41,870 bases of DNA, taken from positions 1 through 41,870 of the forward strand of contig PEFW01000023.1 in assembly GCA_002890675.1 (NCBI GenBank), in the 5' to 3' direction. The notes under the pieces were generated by a model. The model was given only the letters and a program-made list of their open reading frames with translations, was not told where the DNA came from and made no database searches. A program made the translations under genes and the position numbers. Shown here in pieces: positions 17,132 to 26,759 of this stretch. The DNA is from Candidatus Methylaffinis lahnbergensis (lineage in GTDB: Bacteria > Pseudomonadota > Alphaproteobacteria > Rhizobiales > Beijerinckiaceae). Within the stretch, counting starts at the first letter, position 1, and each line of letters opens with the position of its first letter.

Positions 17132-18214
17132 ATGCTCACTTGGCTCTCCGATTTTTCAAGCATTTTCGGGCCGCTCAACCTATTTCGTTATATTACCTTC
17201 CGCACCGGCGGCGCCACCGCGACGGCGCTCTTCTTCGTGTTCTTCTTCGGGCCACGCATAATCGCCGCCTTGCGCTTGAAACAAGGCAAGGGCCAGCCCA
17301 TTCGCGACGACGGGCCGCCGTCTCATCTCCTGACGAAGAGCGGGACGCCGACGATGGGCGGCTTGATGATCCTGTCGGGAGTTATCGTCTCCACCTTGCT
17401 CTGGGCGAATTTGCGCAATCATTTTGTCTGGATCGTGCTGGTGGTGACCGGAGGTTTCGGCGCGATAGGCTTCTACGACGATTTATTGAAGGTGACGAAA
17501 CAGACGCAAAAAGGTCTTTCCGGGCGGCGGCGGCTTGCCTTGGAAGTTGCCATAGCCATCACCGCCTGCTTCGCGATGATGAAACTCGGAACAGCGCACA
17601 CGACGGGCCTCGCCCTGCCGACGATCAATGGTTTCGTCGCCGACCTCGGCGTTTTTTTTCTCGCCTTCGGATCTTTCGTGATCGTTTCCGCCGGCAATGC
17701 GGTCAATCTCACGGATGGCCTCGACGGCCTCGCGATCGTGCCAGTGATGATCGCCGCGGCGGCCTTCGGGATCATCGCTTATCTCGCCGGTAACGCGGTG
17801 TTCTCGACTTACCTGGGGATTAATTTCGTTCCCGGTGCGGGCGAGCTTGCCGTCGTTTGTGGCGCCTTGATCGGCGCTGGTTTGGGTTTTCTTTGGTTCA
17901 ATGCGCCGCCCGCGCAGATCTTCATGGGAGACACGGGTTCGCTCGCGCTCGGCGGCGCCCTTGGCACGATAGCGGTCGCGGTCAAGCACGAGATCGTTCT
18001 TGCCATCGTCGGCGGTCTCTTCGTTCTCGAAACCCTGTCGGTTATCGTGCAAGTCGTTTCCTTTAAGCTCACCGGCAAGCGGGTCTTCAAAATGGCGCCC
18101 ATCCATCACCATTTCGAGCAACTTGGCTGGTCCGAGCCGCAAGTCGTGGTGCGCTTTTGGATCATCGCTTTCGTGCTCGCGCTGATCGGCCTCTCCACCT
18201 TGAAATTGAGGTGA
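17132..18214 (+). CDS. mraY: Phospho-N-acetylmuramoyl-pentapeptide transferase
   Basis: MraY moves phospho-MurNAc-pentapeptide onto undecaprenyl phosphate at the inner membrane, forming lipid I. The 360-residue protein has about ten hydrophobic helices. Key motifs are [20 protein letters not shown], the Asp pair in [34 protein letters not shown] and the C-terminal cytoplasmic loop PIHHHFE. All catalytic Asp and His residues are present. The start is one base after the murF stop, and murD follows after 2 bp. Confidence 0.97.
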   Translation: MLTWLSDFSSIFGPLNLFRYITFRTGGATATALFFVFFFGPRIIAALRLKQGKGQPIRDDGPPSHLLTKSGTPTMGGLMILSGVIVSTLLWANLRNHFVWIVLVVTGGFGAIGFYDDLLKVTKQTQKGLSGRRRLALEVAIAITACFAMMKLGTAHTTGLALPTINGFVADLGVFFLAFGSFVIVSAGNAVNLTDGLDGLAIVPVMIAAAAFGIIAYLAGNAVFSTYLGINFVPGAGELAVVCGALIGAGLGFLWFNAPPAQIFMGDTGSLALGGALGTIAVAVKHEIVLAIVGGLFVLETLSVIVQVVSFKLTGKRVFKMAPIHHHFEQLGWSEPQVVVRFWIIAFVLALIGLSTLKLR

Positions 18215-18216
18215 GG

Positions 18217-19611
18217 ATGACGCCGGTCACTTCGTTCAATGGCAAGCATGCCGCCGTGTTTGGCCTAGGCAACTCGGGCTTTATCACGGCCCAGGCCCTG
18301 GTCGCGGGCGGCGCCCGTGTTGCCGTCTGGGACGACAACGAGCATGCGCGAGAGAAGGCCCGCGCGGCGGGTCTCAGGATCGAAAATCTTGCGCTTGCGG
18401 ACTGGCGGAATTTTGCATCGCTTGTGCTTTCGCCCGGCGTTCCGTTAACACATCCGGCGCCGCACTGGACCGTGCTGAAGGCGATGCGGGCCGGGGTGGA
18501 AATTATCGGCGACATAGAATTATTTTGCCGCGAGCGGCAAAAAATCGCGCCGGGCTCGCCTTTCGTGGCGATTACCGGCACGAATGGGAAATCCACGACG
18601 ACGGCGCTCATTGCGCATCTTTACCGGAGCTTTGGTTTCGCGGTCGAGGTTGGCGGCAATATCGGCACCCCGATCCTCGCCTTGGCGGAGCCCTCGAAAG
18701 AGCGCGTTCATGTCGTCGAGTGCTCTTCGTTTCAGATCGCTCTCGCGCCCTCACTCAACCCATCCGTGGGCGTGCTTCTGAATATCACGCCAGATCACCT
18801 GGACCGCCACGGCACGATGGAAAATTATGCCGCGATCAAGGCAAAGCTGGTGGAAAATGCCGATCTCGCGGTGATCGGAATCGACGACGGACTTACAAGT
18901 GGCATTGCCAAGGAACTCATGAAAGCGGGCCGAAAAACGGCATGTGTTTCGGTTACCAAAACCGCGATCGAAGATGGCATTGTTCTTGATGGCGACCGTC
19001 TCATACGGCGGCGCGGAGGCCACTCGACACGGATCGCCGGCCTTGCCGGAATTGCCTCGTTGCGCGGCGAGCACAATGGCCAGAATGCCGCCGCCGCCGT
19101 CGCGGCGCTCGGGCCGCACGAATTTGATCTCGAGCGCGTCGCGCAAGCCCTGCGAAGTTTTCCCGGTCTGCCGCATCGTTTAGAGGAGGTAGGCCGGAAG
19201 GGGAGGGTTCTCTTCATCAATGATTCAAAGGCGACCAACGCCGATGCCGCCGAAAAGGCGCTCCGGTCATTCGGCAAAGTGTTTTGGATCATCGGCGGCA
19301 GGGCGAAAGAGGGCGGCATCGAACCTCTACGCCCCTTGTTTGGCAAAGTGGTCAAGGCTTATCTGATCGGCGAGGCGAGCGAGAATTTCGCGCAAACGAT
19401 TGGGGATTCATTTCCCTATGAGAGCTGCGGTACGCTCGAAGGAGCGGTGCCGGTAGCGGCGCGCGATGCACTTGCGAGCCAGCTCGCGGAACCAGTCGTG
19501 CTTCTTTCGCCGGCCTGCGCGTCGTTCGATCAATTTCCGGATTTTGAGAAGCGCGGCGATCGTTTTCGTGCGCTCGTCGAGGCTTTGCTCGCCGGAAAAA
19601 AATCGGGCTGA
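18217..19611 (+). CDS. murD: UDP-MurNAc-L-alanine:D-glutamate ligase
   Basis: MurD adds D-glutamate to UDP-MurNAc-L-Ala in the cytoplasm. I start it at ATG 18217, preceded by GAGGTGAGG, because the longer frame from 18157 lies inside mraY. It has 464 residues: a Rossmann-like N-terminal domain (AVFGLGNSGFITAQAL), the ATPase loop ITGTNGKSTTTALI (Lys125), VVECSSFQI, NITPDHLDRH, and LPHRLEEVGRKGRVLFINDSK at the C-terminal domain junction. Length and motifs are normal. Confidence 0.96.
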   Translation: MTPVTSFNGKHAAVFGLGNSGFITAQALVAGGARVAVWDDNEHAREKARAAGLRIENLALADWRNFASLVLSPGVPLTHPAPHWTVLKAMRAGVEIIGDIELFCRERQKIAPGSPFVAITGTNGKSTTTALIAHLYRSFGFAVEVGGNIGTPILALAEPSKERVHVVECSSFQIALAPSLNPSVGVLLNITPDHLDRHGTMENYAAIKAKLVENADLAVIGIDDGLTSGIAKELMKAGRKTACVSVTKTAIEDGIVLDGDRLIRRRGGHSTRIAGLAGIASLRGEHNGQNAAAAVAALGPHEFDLERVAQALRSFPGLPHRLEEVGRKGRVLFINDSKATNADAAEKALRSFGKVFWIIGGRAKEGGIEPLRPLFGKVVKAYLIGEASENFAQTIGDSFPYESCGTLEGAVPVAARDALASQLAEPVVLLSPACASFDQFPDFEKRGDRFRALVEALLAGKKSG

Positions 19612-19622
19612 AGGGGGAGACA

Positions 19623-20765
19623 ATGGTGTCGCGCGCGGAACGCTCGGCCCTGGCGAACTGGTGGTGGACAATCGACCGCTGGATCCTTGCGGCGGTGGCC
19701 GCGCTGATGGTGTCCGGACTCGTGTTGACGATGGCGGCAAGCCCGCCGGTCGCGGAGCGGCTCGGCCTTTCGACGTTCCATTTCGTGCACCGTCAGGTTC
19801 TGTTCCTGATGCCTGCGGTCGCGGTCCTCGTCGCAACTTCCTTCCTGTCCCCGCGGCAAGTGCGCCGGGTCGCGCTTTTCGTGTTTTCGCTGGCGATGGC
19901 CATGATCGTCGTGGCGCTGCTCTATGGCCAAGAAATTAAGGGATCGCGGCGCTGGATTTTTGGTGTCCAGCCTTCGGAGTTCTTGAAGCCGGCATTTGTC
20001 GTTCTCGTGGCGTGGGCCTTTTCGGAAGCCGGCAAGCGGCGCGACGTTCCGGCCAACCTTCTCGCCGTCCTATTGTTGTTGGCGACCATCGTACCTTTGA
20101 TTCTGCAACCTGATTTCGGCCAGACAATGCTTATCACGCTGGTCTGGGCGGCGCTATTCGTCGTCGCCGGTCAGCATTGGGTCTGGGTGGCCGGCATTGG
20201 CGGAGTTGGCTTGGGCGGCGCGCTGCTTGCCTATAAATTGGTGCCGCATGTACGCGCCCGGGTTCTCAAATTCATCGATCCCAGCGCCGGCGGCGGCATG
20301 GCCGATACGTTTCAGGTGGATACCGCGCTCGACAGCTTCCTGTCCGGCGGCTGGTTCGGCAAGGGGCCGGGCGAAGGAACCATCAAGCGCATACTTCCAG
20401 ATGCCCATACCGATTTCATCTTCGCCGTTACGGGAGAGGAATTCGGTGTTCTCGCGTGCCTCCTGATCGCCGCGATTTTTGCCTTCATCGTGGTGCGCGG
20501 CTTGTTCATGGCGGCGCGCAACAAGGACCCTTTTTGCCGCTTCGCCGCGGCTGGACTGGTGATGCTTTTCGGCCTCCAAAGCGCGATCAACATGGCTGTC
20601 AACGTTCATCTCATACCGGCGAAAGGCATGACCCTACCATTTATTTCGTACGGCGGCTCCTCGCTTATTTCGCTGGGGCTCGCGATCGGCTTGTTGATCG
20701 CGGTCATGCGAAAACGGCCGGGTGCCGCGATCCTTGAAGACGCCAGGGCCGAAGCTTTTCCATGA
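19623..20765 (+). CDS. ftsW: FtsW, septal peptidoglycan glycosyltransferase (SEDS family)
   Basis: FtsW polymerises lipid II at the septum in partnership with FtsI. The 380-residue polytopic membrane protein starts 11 bp after murD behind the strong ribosome site AGGGGGAG. SEDS landmarks are GSRRWIFGVQPSEFLKPAFV, LQPDFGQTMLI, the large periplasmic loop region GGWFGKGPGEGTIKRILPDAHTD, and NVHLIPAKGMTLPFISYGGSS. These contain the residues conserved for activity. It overlaps murG by ATGA. Confidence 0.96.
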   Translation: MVSRAERSALANWWWTIDRWILAAVAALMVSGLVLTMAASPPVAERLGLSTFHFVHRQVLFLMPAVAVLVATSFLSPRQVRRVALFVFSLAMAMIVVALLYGQEIKGSRRWIFGVQPSEFLKPAFVVLVAWAFSEAGKRRDVPANLLAVLLLLATIVPLILQPDFGQTMLITLVWAALFVVAGQHWVWVAGIGGVGLGGALLAYKLVPHVRARVLKFIDPSAGGGMADTFQVDTALDSFLSGGWFGKGPGEGTIKRILPDAHTDFIFAVTGEEFGVLACLLIAAIFAFIVVRGLFMAARNKDPFCRFAAAGLVMLFGLQSAINMAVNVHLIPAKGMTLPFISYGGSSLISLGLAIGLLIAVMRKRPGAAILEDARAEAFP

Positions 20766-21874
20766 GCGGCCGCTGTCTGGTTATGGTCGCGGCGGGTGGC
20801 ACCGGCGGCCATTTGTTTCCGGCGGCGGCCCTGAGCCATGCGCTAGCCGCGCGCGGCATGGAAGTGCATCTTGTCACCGACGAACGGGCGGCGAAATATG
20901 GCGGCGATTTTCCCGCCCATGCCATTCACAAATTGGCCGCCGCGACCCCGAGGAGCGGCGCCTTGTTTTCCCGCGCGATGGCGATTTTCACGCTAATCCG
21001 GGGAACTGTTGCCGCGCGCCGGCTTGTCAATCGGATCCGCCCACGCGCGGTGATTGGCTTTGGCGGCTACCCGACCGTTCCTCCGATGCTGGCGGCAACG
21101 TGGCTTCGCGTGCCAACCCTTTTGCACGAAGGGAATGCCGTGATCGGCCGCGCCAACCGGTTTCTCGCGTCTAGGGTCGATGCGATCGCCCAAGGTTTCG
21201 AGGTGCTTGGCGGCCTCCCCGGAGCTTTGGCGGGAAAGACGCATCTGACCGGAAACCCGGTTCGGCCGATTGTGATCGAGGCCTCGCGGGTAGCCTTCCC
21301 GGATTGGTCCGGTGGCCAACTGCGAATCCTCGTTACCGGCGGCTCGCAGGGCGCAAAAATTTTTTCGGACGTGGTGCCCGCCGCGACCGCGTTCATGCCC
21401 GAAGCCGCCCGGCAAAAGCTCGTCGTCGTTCACCAGGCGCGCGCGGCGGACGAAGCAAGGGTGCGCGATGCCTACCGGCGCGTTGGCGTCGATGCCGAGG
21501 TCAAATCGTTCTTTTCGGACTTGCCGGCGCGGATCGCGCAAGCCCATCTCGTCATTGCCCGCGCCGGCGCCTCGACCGTGTCGGAACTCGCCGTGATTGG
21601 GCGCCCCGCCATCCTTGTGCCGCTCCCTCATGCGCTCGATCAGGACCAAGCCGCCAATGCGAAGCAGTTCGCGGCGACCGGAGCCGCCATTGTCGTCGCG
21701 CAGAGCGCATTTTCGCCGCAATGGCTGGCGACTGCTCTTGTCGAAGCGCAGGGCGATGTGGCCTCTCTCGCGAGCCGCGGCGCCGCGGCGAAGCGGGCCG
21801 GCATCGCCGATGCCGCCGAACGGCTCGCCGATCTGGTGCAAAGTCTCACGAGCGACAAGGACAAGAATCCATGA
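20762..21874 (+). CDS. murG: Undecaprenyldiphospho-muramoylpentapeptide beta-N-acetylglucosaminyltransferase
   Basis: MurG adds GlcNAc to lipid I, making lipid II, on the cytoplasmic face of the membrane. It is a 370-residue GT-B fold protein with the Gly-rich loop [15 protein letters not shown] near the N-terminus, [38 protein letters not shown], and [23 protein letters not shown], which binds UDP-GlcNAc. It starts inside the ftsW stop and its own stop overlaps the murC ATG. Confidence 0.97.
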   Translation: MSGRCLVMVAAGGTGGHLFPAAALSHALAARGMEVHLVTDERAAKYGGDFPAHAIHKLAAATPRSGALFSRAMAIFTLIRGTVAARRLVNRIRPRAVIGFGGYPTVPPMLAATWLRVPTLLHEGNAVIGRANRFLASRVDAIAQGFEVLGGLPGALAGKTHLTGNPVRPIVIEASRVAFPDWSGGQLRILVTGGSQGAKIFSDVVPAATAFMPEAARQKLVVVHQARAADEARVRDAYRRVGVDAEVKSFFSDLPARIAQAHLVIARAGASTVSELAVIGRPAILVPLPHALDQDQAANAKQFAATGAAIVVAQSAFSPQWLATALVEAQGDVASLASRGAAAKRAGIADAAERLADLVQSLTSDKDKNP

Positions 21875-23298
21875 AATTGCCGGATAAACTAGGCCCCATT
21901 CATTTTGTCGGAATAGGCGGCATAGGCATGTCCGGCATAGCCGAGGTTTTGCTTAATCTCGGCTATCAGATCCAAGGCTCGGACGCGGCCGAGAGCGCCA
22001 ATGTGTTGCGATTGCGCGGCAAAGGCGCGCTAATCCATATCGGTCATTGCGCGGAACACCTCGGTGCGGCGGAAGTCGTCGTGATCTCTACCGCGATCAA
22101 GCGGGACAACCCCGAACTCATTGCCGCGCGGCAAAAACGCCTGCCGATCGTTCGCCGCGCGGAAATGCTCGCCGAGCTCATGCGCCTCAAGCAATGCGTG
22201 GCCATCGCCGGAACGCATGGCAAGACGACCACGACATCTCTCGTCGCTACTCTTCTCGAAGCCGGCAAATTCGATCCGACCGTCATCAACGGCGGCATCA
22301 TCAACGCCTATGGAACCAACGCGCGGCTAGGAGCCGGGGACTGGATGGTCGTCGAGGCCGATGAAAGCGATGGCACTTTCCTCAAGCTTCCCGCCGATAT
22401 AGCGGTCGTCACCAATATCGATCCCGAACACCTCGATCATTTCGGGACTTTCGCGGCGATCAAGGACGCTTTTCGCGCTTTCGTCGAAAATATTCCCTTC
22501 TACGGTTTCGCGGTCATGTGCCACGACCATCCAATCGTGCGAGAACTTGCCCAAAAGATCGAGGACCGGCGCGTCGTCACCTATGGGGAAGATCCGAACG
22601 CCGATGTCAGGCTCGCCGGTCTTGATCTCAGCAATGGCGTTTCGCGCTTTACGGCGATCATTCGCGACCGCGAGAGCGGCGCCGAGACAGTGCTTGAAAA
22701 CATCGTCATGCCGATGCCAGGCCATCACAACGCGCTGAACGCGACGGCCGCACTTGCCGTCGCGCATCGGCTCGGCATGAACGCGGAGGCGATCAGGAAG
22801 GCGCTCGCCGCGTTCGGCGGCGTCAAGCGCCGCTTTACCCGTACCGGGGATTGGAACGGCGCAACCATCTTCGACGATTATGGCCATCATCCGGTCGAAA
22901 TCACCGCTGTTCTCCGCGCCGCCCGCGCGTCGGCGAAGGCCCGGGTCATTGCCGTCGTTCAGCCCCATCGCTTTACGCGTCTCCATTCGCTCTTCGACGG
23001 TTTTACGGGCGCGTTCGACGATGCCGATACGGTGATCGTCGCCGATGTTTATTCAGCGGGCGAAGCGCCCATCGCAGGCGCCGATCGCGATTCGCTTGTC
23101 GCCGCCCTGAAGGCGCGCGGACACGCCCATGCGCTTGGCCTGAAACGGCCGGAGGATTTGGCACCGCTTATTCGCACGCTCGCCAAACCCGGCGACTACA
23201 TTGTTTTCCTCGGCGCCGGCAATATCACCCAATGGGCGCACGCGCTGCCGGGCCAGCTCGCGGCGGACACGGTGCTCGATGTCGCTGTCCCCGCATAA
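21871..23298 (+). CDS. murC: UDP-N-acetylmuramate:L-alanine ligase
   Basis: MurC adds L-alanine to UDP-MurNAc, the first stem-peptide step. The start at ATG 21871 ([20 protein letters not shown]) overlaps the murG stop by 4 bp. The frame upstream to 21304 lies inside murG and is a shadow. It has 475 residues: dinucleotide-like [16 protein letters not shown] loop [12 protein letters not shown] (Lys118), [35 protein letters not shown], and [11 protein letters not shown] at the C-terminal domain. All are standard. Confidence 0.97.
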   Translation: MKLPDKLGPIHFVGIGGIGMSGIAEVLLNLGYQIQGSDAAESANVLRLRGKGALIHIGHCAEHLGAAEVVVISTAIKRDNPELIAARQKRLPIVRRAEMLAELMRLKQCVAIAGTHGKTTTTSLVATLLEAGKFDPTVINGGIINAYGTNARLGAGDWMVVEADESDGTFLKLPADIAVVTNIDPEHLDHFGTFAAIKDAFRAFVENIPFYGFAVMCHDHPIVRELAQKIEDRRVVTYGEDPNADVRLAGLDLSNGVSRFTAIIRDRESGAETVLENIVMPMPGHHNALNATAALAVAHRLGMNAEAIRKALAAFGGVKRRFTRTGDWNGATIFDDYGHHPVEITAVLRAARASAKARVIAVVQPHRFTRLHSLFDGFTGAFDDADTVIVADVYSAGEAPIAGADRDSLVAALKARGHAHALGLKRPEDLAPLIRTLAKPGDYIVFLGAGNITQWAHALPGQLAADTVLDVAVPA

Positions 23299-24232
23299 GG
23301 AAAGCCCCGCGATCCTTCCCGGCATCGCGCCAAAACTCTCCGCGCAAATGCCCGAGCTGCGCGGGTCTCTCACGAGCCATGCGCCGATGGCCCCTTTGTC
23401 CTGGTTCAGGACCGGCGGCGCAGCGCAAGTGCTGTTCGAGCCCGGGGACGAGAACGATCTTTCGTATTTTCTTAGCCACCTCAATCCCGCGGTTCCGGTT
23501 CTGGCGCTGGGCGCTGGCTCCAACATTCTGGTGCGCGACGGCGGCATTGAAGGCGTCGTGATCCGCCTCGGCAAAGGTTTTCAAGAGATCACGATCGAGC
23601 GACTTTTTTTGCACGCGGGCGCTGGCGCGCCGGACGTAAAACTTAGCTCCGCCGCCGCCAAGGCGGGCCTCGCGGGCCTTGCGTTTTTTCGCGGCATACC
23701 GGGCTCGGTTGGCGGCGCGCTGAGGATGAACGCGGGAGCCTATGGCTCCGAGACCAAGAATGTCCTCGTCTCCTGCCGTGGCGTCAGCCGCAAGGGCAAT
23801 GCCGTTGAGTTTTCCAATGCGGACATGGGATTTTCCTACCGGCACTGCGGCGCGGCGGGGGACGTGATTTTTACCCGCGCGGTTTTTGCAGGCAGCCCCG
23901 GCGATCCACACGCGATCCTGTCGGAGATGGCGGAGATCACCAAAGCCCGCGCAGAAACCCAGCCCGTCAACACCCGCACCGGCGGCTCGACCTTCAAAAA
24001 TCCGCCGGGCCACAAGGCCTGGGAATTAATCGACAAAGCGGGCTGCCGCGGCCTCGCGGTGGGCGATGCGCAGGTGTCAAAGCTGCATTGCAATTTTCTG
24101 ATCAATCGCGGCAACGCCACCGCCGCCGATCTCGAAAATTTGGGCGAACTCATCCGCGCCCGCGTTCTGGAGACCAGCGGCGTCACCTTGGAGTGGGAAA
24201 TTTTAAGAGCGGGAAAACCCCTCTCGTCCTGA
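23279..24232 (+). CDS. murB: UDP-N-acetylenolpyruvoylglucosamine reductase
   Basis: MurB is an FAD enzyme that reduces UDP-GlcNAc-enolpyruvate to UDP-MurNAc with NADPH. Starting at ATG 23279 it has 317 residues and overlaps the murC 3' end by 20 bp. Motifs are [16 protein letters not shown] and [14 protein letters not shown] (FAD binding), [29 protein letters not shown] and [18 protein letters not shown], the last carrying the catalytic Ser. It appears to be a type I MurB. It is the last gene before the interruption of the cluster. Confidence 0.96.
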   Translation: MSLSPHKESPAILPGIAPKLSAQMPELRGSLTSHAPMAPLSWFRTGGAAQVLFEPGDENDLSYFLSHLNPAVPVLALGAGSNILVRDGGIEGVVIRLGKGFQEITIERLFLHAGAGAPDVKLSSAAAKAGLAGLAFFRGIPGSVGGALRMNAGAYGSETKNVLVSCRGVSRKGNAVEFSNADMGFSYRHCGAAGDVIFTRAVFAGSPGDPHAILSEMAEITKARAETQPVNTRTGGSTFKNPPGHKAWELIDKAGCRGLAVGDAQVSKLHCNFLINRGNATAADLENLGELIRARVLETSGVTLEWEILRAGKPLSS

Positions 24233-24233
24233 G

Positions 24234-24250
24234 CCGCGCGCCTGGCGCGG
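24234..24250. terminator. GC-rich hairpin just after murB
   Basis: CCGCGC-GCCTG-GCGCGG begins two bases after the murB stop and is followed by AAAAA. Without a T tract on the + strand it is not a classical intrinsic terminator. It could stabilise the 3' end or attenuate read-through. Confidence 0.35.
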
Positions 24251-24310
24251 AAAAACCCATTCATCGTATGGCAGAAAAGCGTATCTGAACTCTGAACTCA
24301 AGCACGCGAA

Positions 24311-24336
24311 CCGATCTCGGCTGTTGCCGAGATCGG
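24311..24336. repeat. Perfect inverted repeat 1 in the murB-SDR gap
   Basis: Two 11-bp arms, CCGATCTCGGC and GCCGAGATCGG, are separated by TGTT. This would form a strong hairpin in either strand's RNA. No T tract follows. Confidence 0.7.
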
Positions 24337-24348
24337 CATTTACGATGT

Positions 24349-24372
24349 CGAAATCGGACAAGTCCGATTTCG
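24349..24372. repeat. Perfect inverted repeat 2 in the murB-SDR gap
   Basis: Two 11-bp arms, CGAAATCGGAC and GTCCGATTTCG, are separated by AA, 12 bp after the first inverted repeat. It may be a dimeric repressor operator or part of a two-hairpin terminator or mobile relic. It sits 158 bp before the SDR start. Confidence 0.7.
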
Positions 24373-24530
24373 AGTGGCGCGCCACCTCCGGCGGTCGTAG
24401 ACCTTGACTTCAAAGTTCAGATGCGCTCGGGTCGGCCATGCGATGAACGGGATCATGTGGCCGGAACGGCCCTTGACGTCCCCAAGGGCCTGTCTGATGC
24501 AAAAAGCGCCTGCCCGCAACACGTGACCTA

Positions 24531-25268
24531 ATGGAAGGAGTTTCGGACCTGACCTTCGAGGGAAAGCGAATCGTGGTGCTGGGCGGCAGCTCCGGCATCG
24601 GCCTCGCCACCGCCCAAGCGGCGGCAAAGGACGGCGCCTCGGTGGTGATTTCCTCCAGCCGGAGGACGCGAGTCGACCAAGCGCTTGCCACTCTGCCGGC
24701 CGGCGGCGAAGGCCATGCACTCGATCTCGCCGACGAGGCGGCGGTGCAGGCGCTGTTCGCAATGCTCGGCAGCTTCGACCATCTGGTCTTCACAGCCGGC
24801 GAAGCGCTGCAGCTTGGCAGCCTGGCGAGCACGGATGTCGAGGCGGCGCGCAGCTTCTTCGGTCTGCGCTATTGGGGCGCCTTTCTGGCGGCGAAATACG
24901 GCAGCGGAAGCATCCGTCCGGGCGGCTCCATCGTCTTCACGTCCGGCCTCGCGGGTAAGCGGCCTCACGCGGGCTGGGCGCTGGGCGCAAGCATCTGCTC
25001 TGCCATGGAGGGGCTGACCCGCGCCCTTGCGGTCGAACTGGCCCCGATCCGAGTCAACATCGTCTGTCCGGGTGTGGTGAAGAGCCCGCTCTGGGCCGGC
25101 ATGACCGAGGCGGATCGTGCGACGCTCTATCGACAGACGGCGGAGAAATTGCCGGTGGGCCATGTCGGCGAGACCGAGGAGATCGCCGAAGCCTATCTCT
25201 ATCTAATGCGTCAGACCTACGGCACCGGTCAGGTATTGGTCGTGGATGGCGGCGCAGCACTGGTGTGA
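24531..25268 (+). CDS. Atypical short-chain dehydrogenase/reductase family protein
   Basis: This is a 245-residue Rossmann-fold protein. GGSSGIG (18-24) binds the NAD(P) cofactor. FTAGEAL stands in the place of the usual NAG motif, and Ser138 (FTSGLAG) matches the catalytic Ser. The YxxxK pair is absent: aligning ASICSAMEGLTRAL with the usual pattern puts Gly152 at the Tyr site and Cys156 at the Lys site. It may be a non-canonical reductase or a binding protein. The C-terminus (GTGQVLVVDGGAAL) is normal for the family. No good ribosome site precedes ATG 24531. The gene sits inside the dcw cluster but has no known wall role. Confidence 0.8.
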   Translation: MEGVSDLTFEGKRIVVLGGSSGIGLATAQAAAKDGASVVISSSRRTRVDQALATLPAGGEGHALDLADEAAVQALFAMLGSFDHLVFTAGEALQLGSLASTDVEAARSFFGLRYWGAFLAAKYGSGSIRPGGSIVFTSGLAGKRPHAGWALGASICSAMEGLTRALAVELAPIRVNIVCPGVVKSPLWAGMTEADRATLYRQTAEKLPVGHVGETEEIAEAYLYLMRQTYGTGQVLVVDGGAALV

Positions 25269-25754
25269 AGGGCGGCCGCCTCGCGCGGTCAACCGGGCCG
25301 CAGCCTGGCAGGGCAGCGCCTCGGCGAGGAGGGCCCAACTGGAAGTGGCATCACGCACGGCGAAAGTGGCCAACCATGGAACCGGTTTGATCCGACATCC
25401 CACGCCGCTGGGCGATCCCGTGAAGGACGGTTGGTTAGAACTATTCAACTCTAATGGTCTTATTTGGATCGGACGAGCGGTCAAGCACCGCAAGACGTTA
25501 TCACTGATATTGTCGCGTTTTCCAAACGATAGATCGAACTCCTTAGTTGTCCCGGCGATGGTGAAGGACATCGTCACCGTCGATCAAGAAGACGCGAAAA
25601 TGGGCGTCTTTAAAAAACCGAAACCTGGTCGGAACTCGATCTTCGACAAAAATATGCCTGGTCGTACTCGTAATTTATATCGCAATCTTATGCTTGCGGC
25701 AAATCCCGGCTTTGTATCACGCCGCGCCTCGCGCGTGTACGTTCGCCCGAAGCC

Positions 25755-25800
25755 CCAATCGTACCAAAATGTTTCACGTGAAACATTTTGGTACGATTGG
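25755..25800. repeat. 46-bp perfect palindrome with parS at its centre
   Basis: Every base from 25755 to 25777 pairs with 25800 to 25778, giving two 23-bp arms with no loop. The outer 15 bp of each arm (CCAATCGTACCAAAA and its complement) flank the parS core. As RNA this would be a very stable hairpin 35 bp before the ddlB start, and as DNA a potential cruciform. Confidence 0.95.
25770..25785. promoter_or_regulatory. parS, ParB (Spo0J) binding site
   Basis: TGTTTCACGTGAAACA is identical to the consensus 16-bp parS bound by chromosomal ParB in most bacteria, including alphaproteobacteria. ParB-CTP clamps load here, spread over neighbouring DNA, and with ParA (and MipZ in many alphaproteobacteria) direct origin segregation and FtsZ placement. 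It is the only such site I found in the window. No parA or parB is present here. Confidence 0.88.
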
Positions 25801-25835
25801 CACACGCCCGTCACGCGCCCAACTGGATTGTTAGC

Positions 25836-26759
25836 ATGACCAAACACGTCGCCGTGCTGATGGGCGGCCTATCAGTGGAGCGCGAGGTGTCGTTGCGCTC
25901 GGGCGAGGCCTGCGCGGCAGCCCTCGAAGCCGAAGGCTATAAAGTCACCCGCGTCGATGTGGACCGGAAGATCGCCGAAACGCTGGCCAACCTCCGCCCC
26001 GACGTCGCCTTCAACGCGCTGCACGGGCGTTTTGGCGAGGACGGCATCATGCAAGGCATTTTGGAAATGCTGCGCATTCCCTACACCCATTCCGGCGTGC
26101 TCGCCTCGGCGCTCGCCATGCGAAAAGATCGCGCGAAGGAGCTTTTTCGCGCCGCAGGGGTGCCAATCGCGGAAGGGATCACTACCGATCGCTTTACGGC
26201 GGCCCAAAAACATATTTTGCCGCCTCCTTACGTCGTAAAGCCCCTCGATGAAGGATCTTCCGTAGGTGTTCTGATCGTGCCGGAGGGTCAAAATCGTCCT
26301 CCGCAAGAATTAACCAAGAAAGATTGGCCCCATGGAGACCAGGTCTTGGTCGAACGCTACGTCGCCGGACGCGAGCTAACCTCCGCCGTCATCGGTGAAA
26401 AAGCCTATGATGTCATAGAGATACGCGCCGCGGACGGGGGCTGGTACGACTATAACGCAAAATACGCGAAAGGCGGCTCCATCCACGTCCTTCCGGCAAA
26501 ACTTAAAGGAAATATTTACCAAAATGTTCAAGAGTTGGCGCTCAAGGCGCATAGGACGCTCGGTTGTCGCGGCGTGAGCCGGACGGATTTCCGCTACGAC
26601 GATTCTCCCGGCGGGACGGGGGAGCTCGTGGTTTTGGAGGTCAATACCCAGCCTGGGATGACCGAGACTTCGCTTGTGCCGGAACTCGCTGGCCATGCCG
26701 GCCTCAAATTCGGTGAGCTTGTTCGATGGATGGTCGAGGACGCTTCCTGCGATCGTTGA
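25836..26759 (+). CDS. ddlB: D-alanine:D-alanine ligase
   Basis: Ddl makes the D-Ala-D-Ala dipeptide used by MurF. The 307-residue ATP-grasp enzyme starts at ATG 25836 (MTKHVAVLMGGLSVEREVSL). Earlier in-frame TTG lies in the parS palindrome. Motifs are FNALHGRFGEDG, YVVKPLDEGSSVGV, DQVLVERYVAGREL and the metal-binding C-terminal VLEVNTQPGMTETSLVP. The 3' end overlaps ftsQ by about 34 bp if ftsQ starts at 26726. Confidence 0.96.
   Translation: MTKHVAVLMGGLSVEREVSLRSGEACAAALEAEGYKVTRVDVDRKIAETLANLRPDVAFNALHGRFGEDGIMQGILEMLRIPYTHSGVLASALAMRKDRAKELFRAAGVPIAEGITTDRFTAAQKHILPPPYVVKPLDEGSSVGVLIVPEGQNRPPQELTKKDWPHGDQVLVERYVAGRELTSAVIGEKAYDVIEIRAADGGWYDYNAKYAKGGSIHVLPAKLKGNIYQNVQELALKAHRTLGCRGVSRTDFRYDDSPGGTGELVVLEVNTQPGMTETSLVPELAGHAGLKFGELVRWMVEDASCDR

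Larger units (their letters stand above)
25269..25835. other. 567-bp non-coding region between the SDR gene and ddlB
   Basis: No protein-like frame was found. The longest + frame (25246-25839) runs in from the SDR gene in another frame and through the palindrome, and its translation is not protein-like. The second half (about 25430-25750) is A+T-richer than the neighbourhood. The region ends with the parS palindrome and a 35-bp ddlB leader. Confidence 0.5.

Noticed and set aside
25246..25839. 197-codon + frame between the SDR gene and ddlB
   Set aside because: It begins inside the SDR gene in another frame and reads through the parS palindrome. The translation has no coherent domain.
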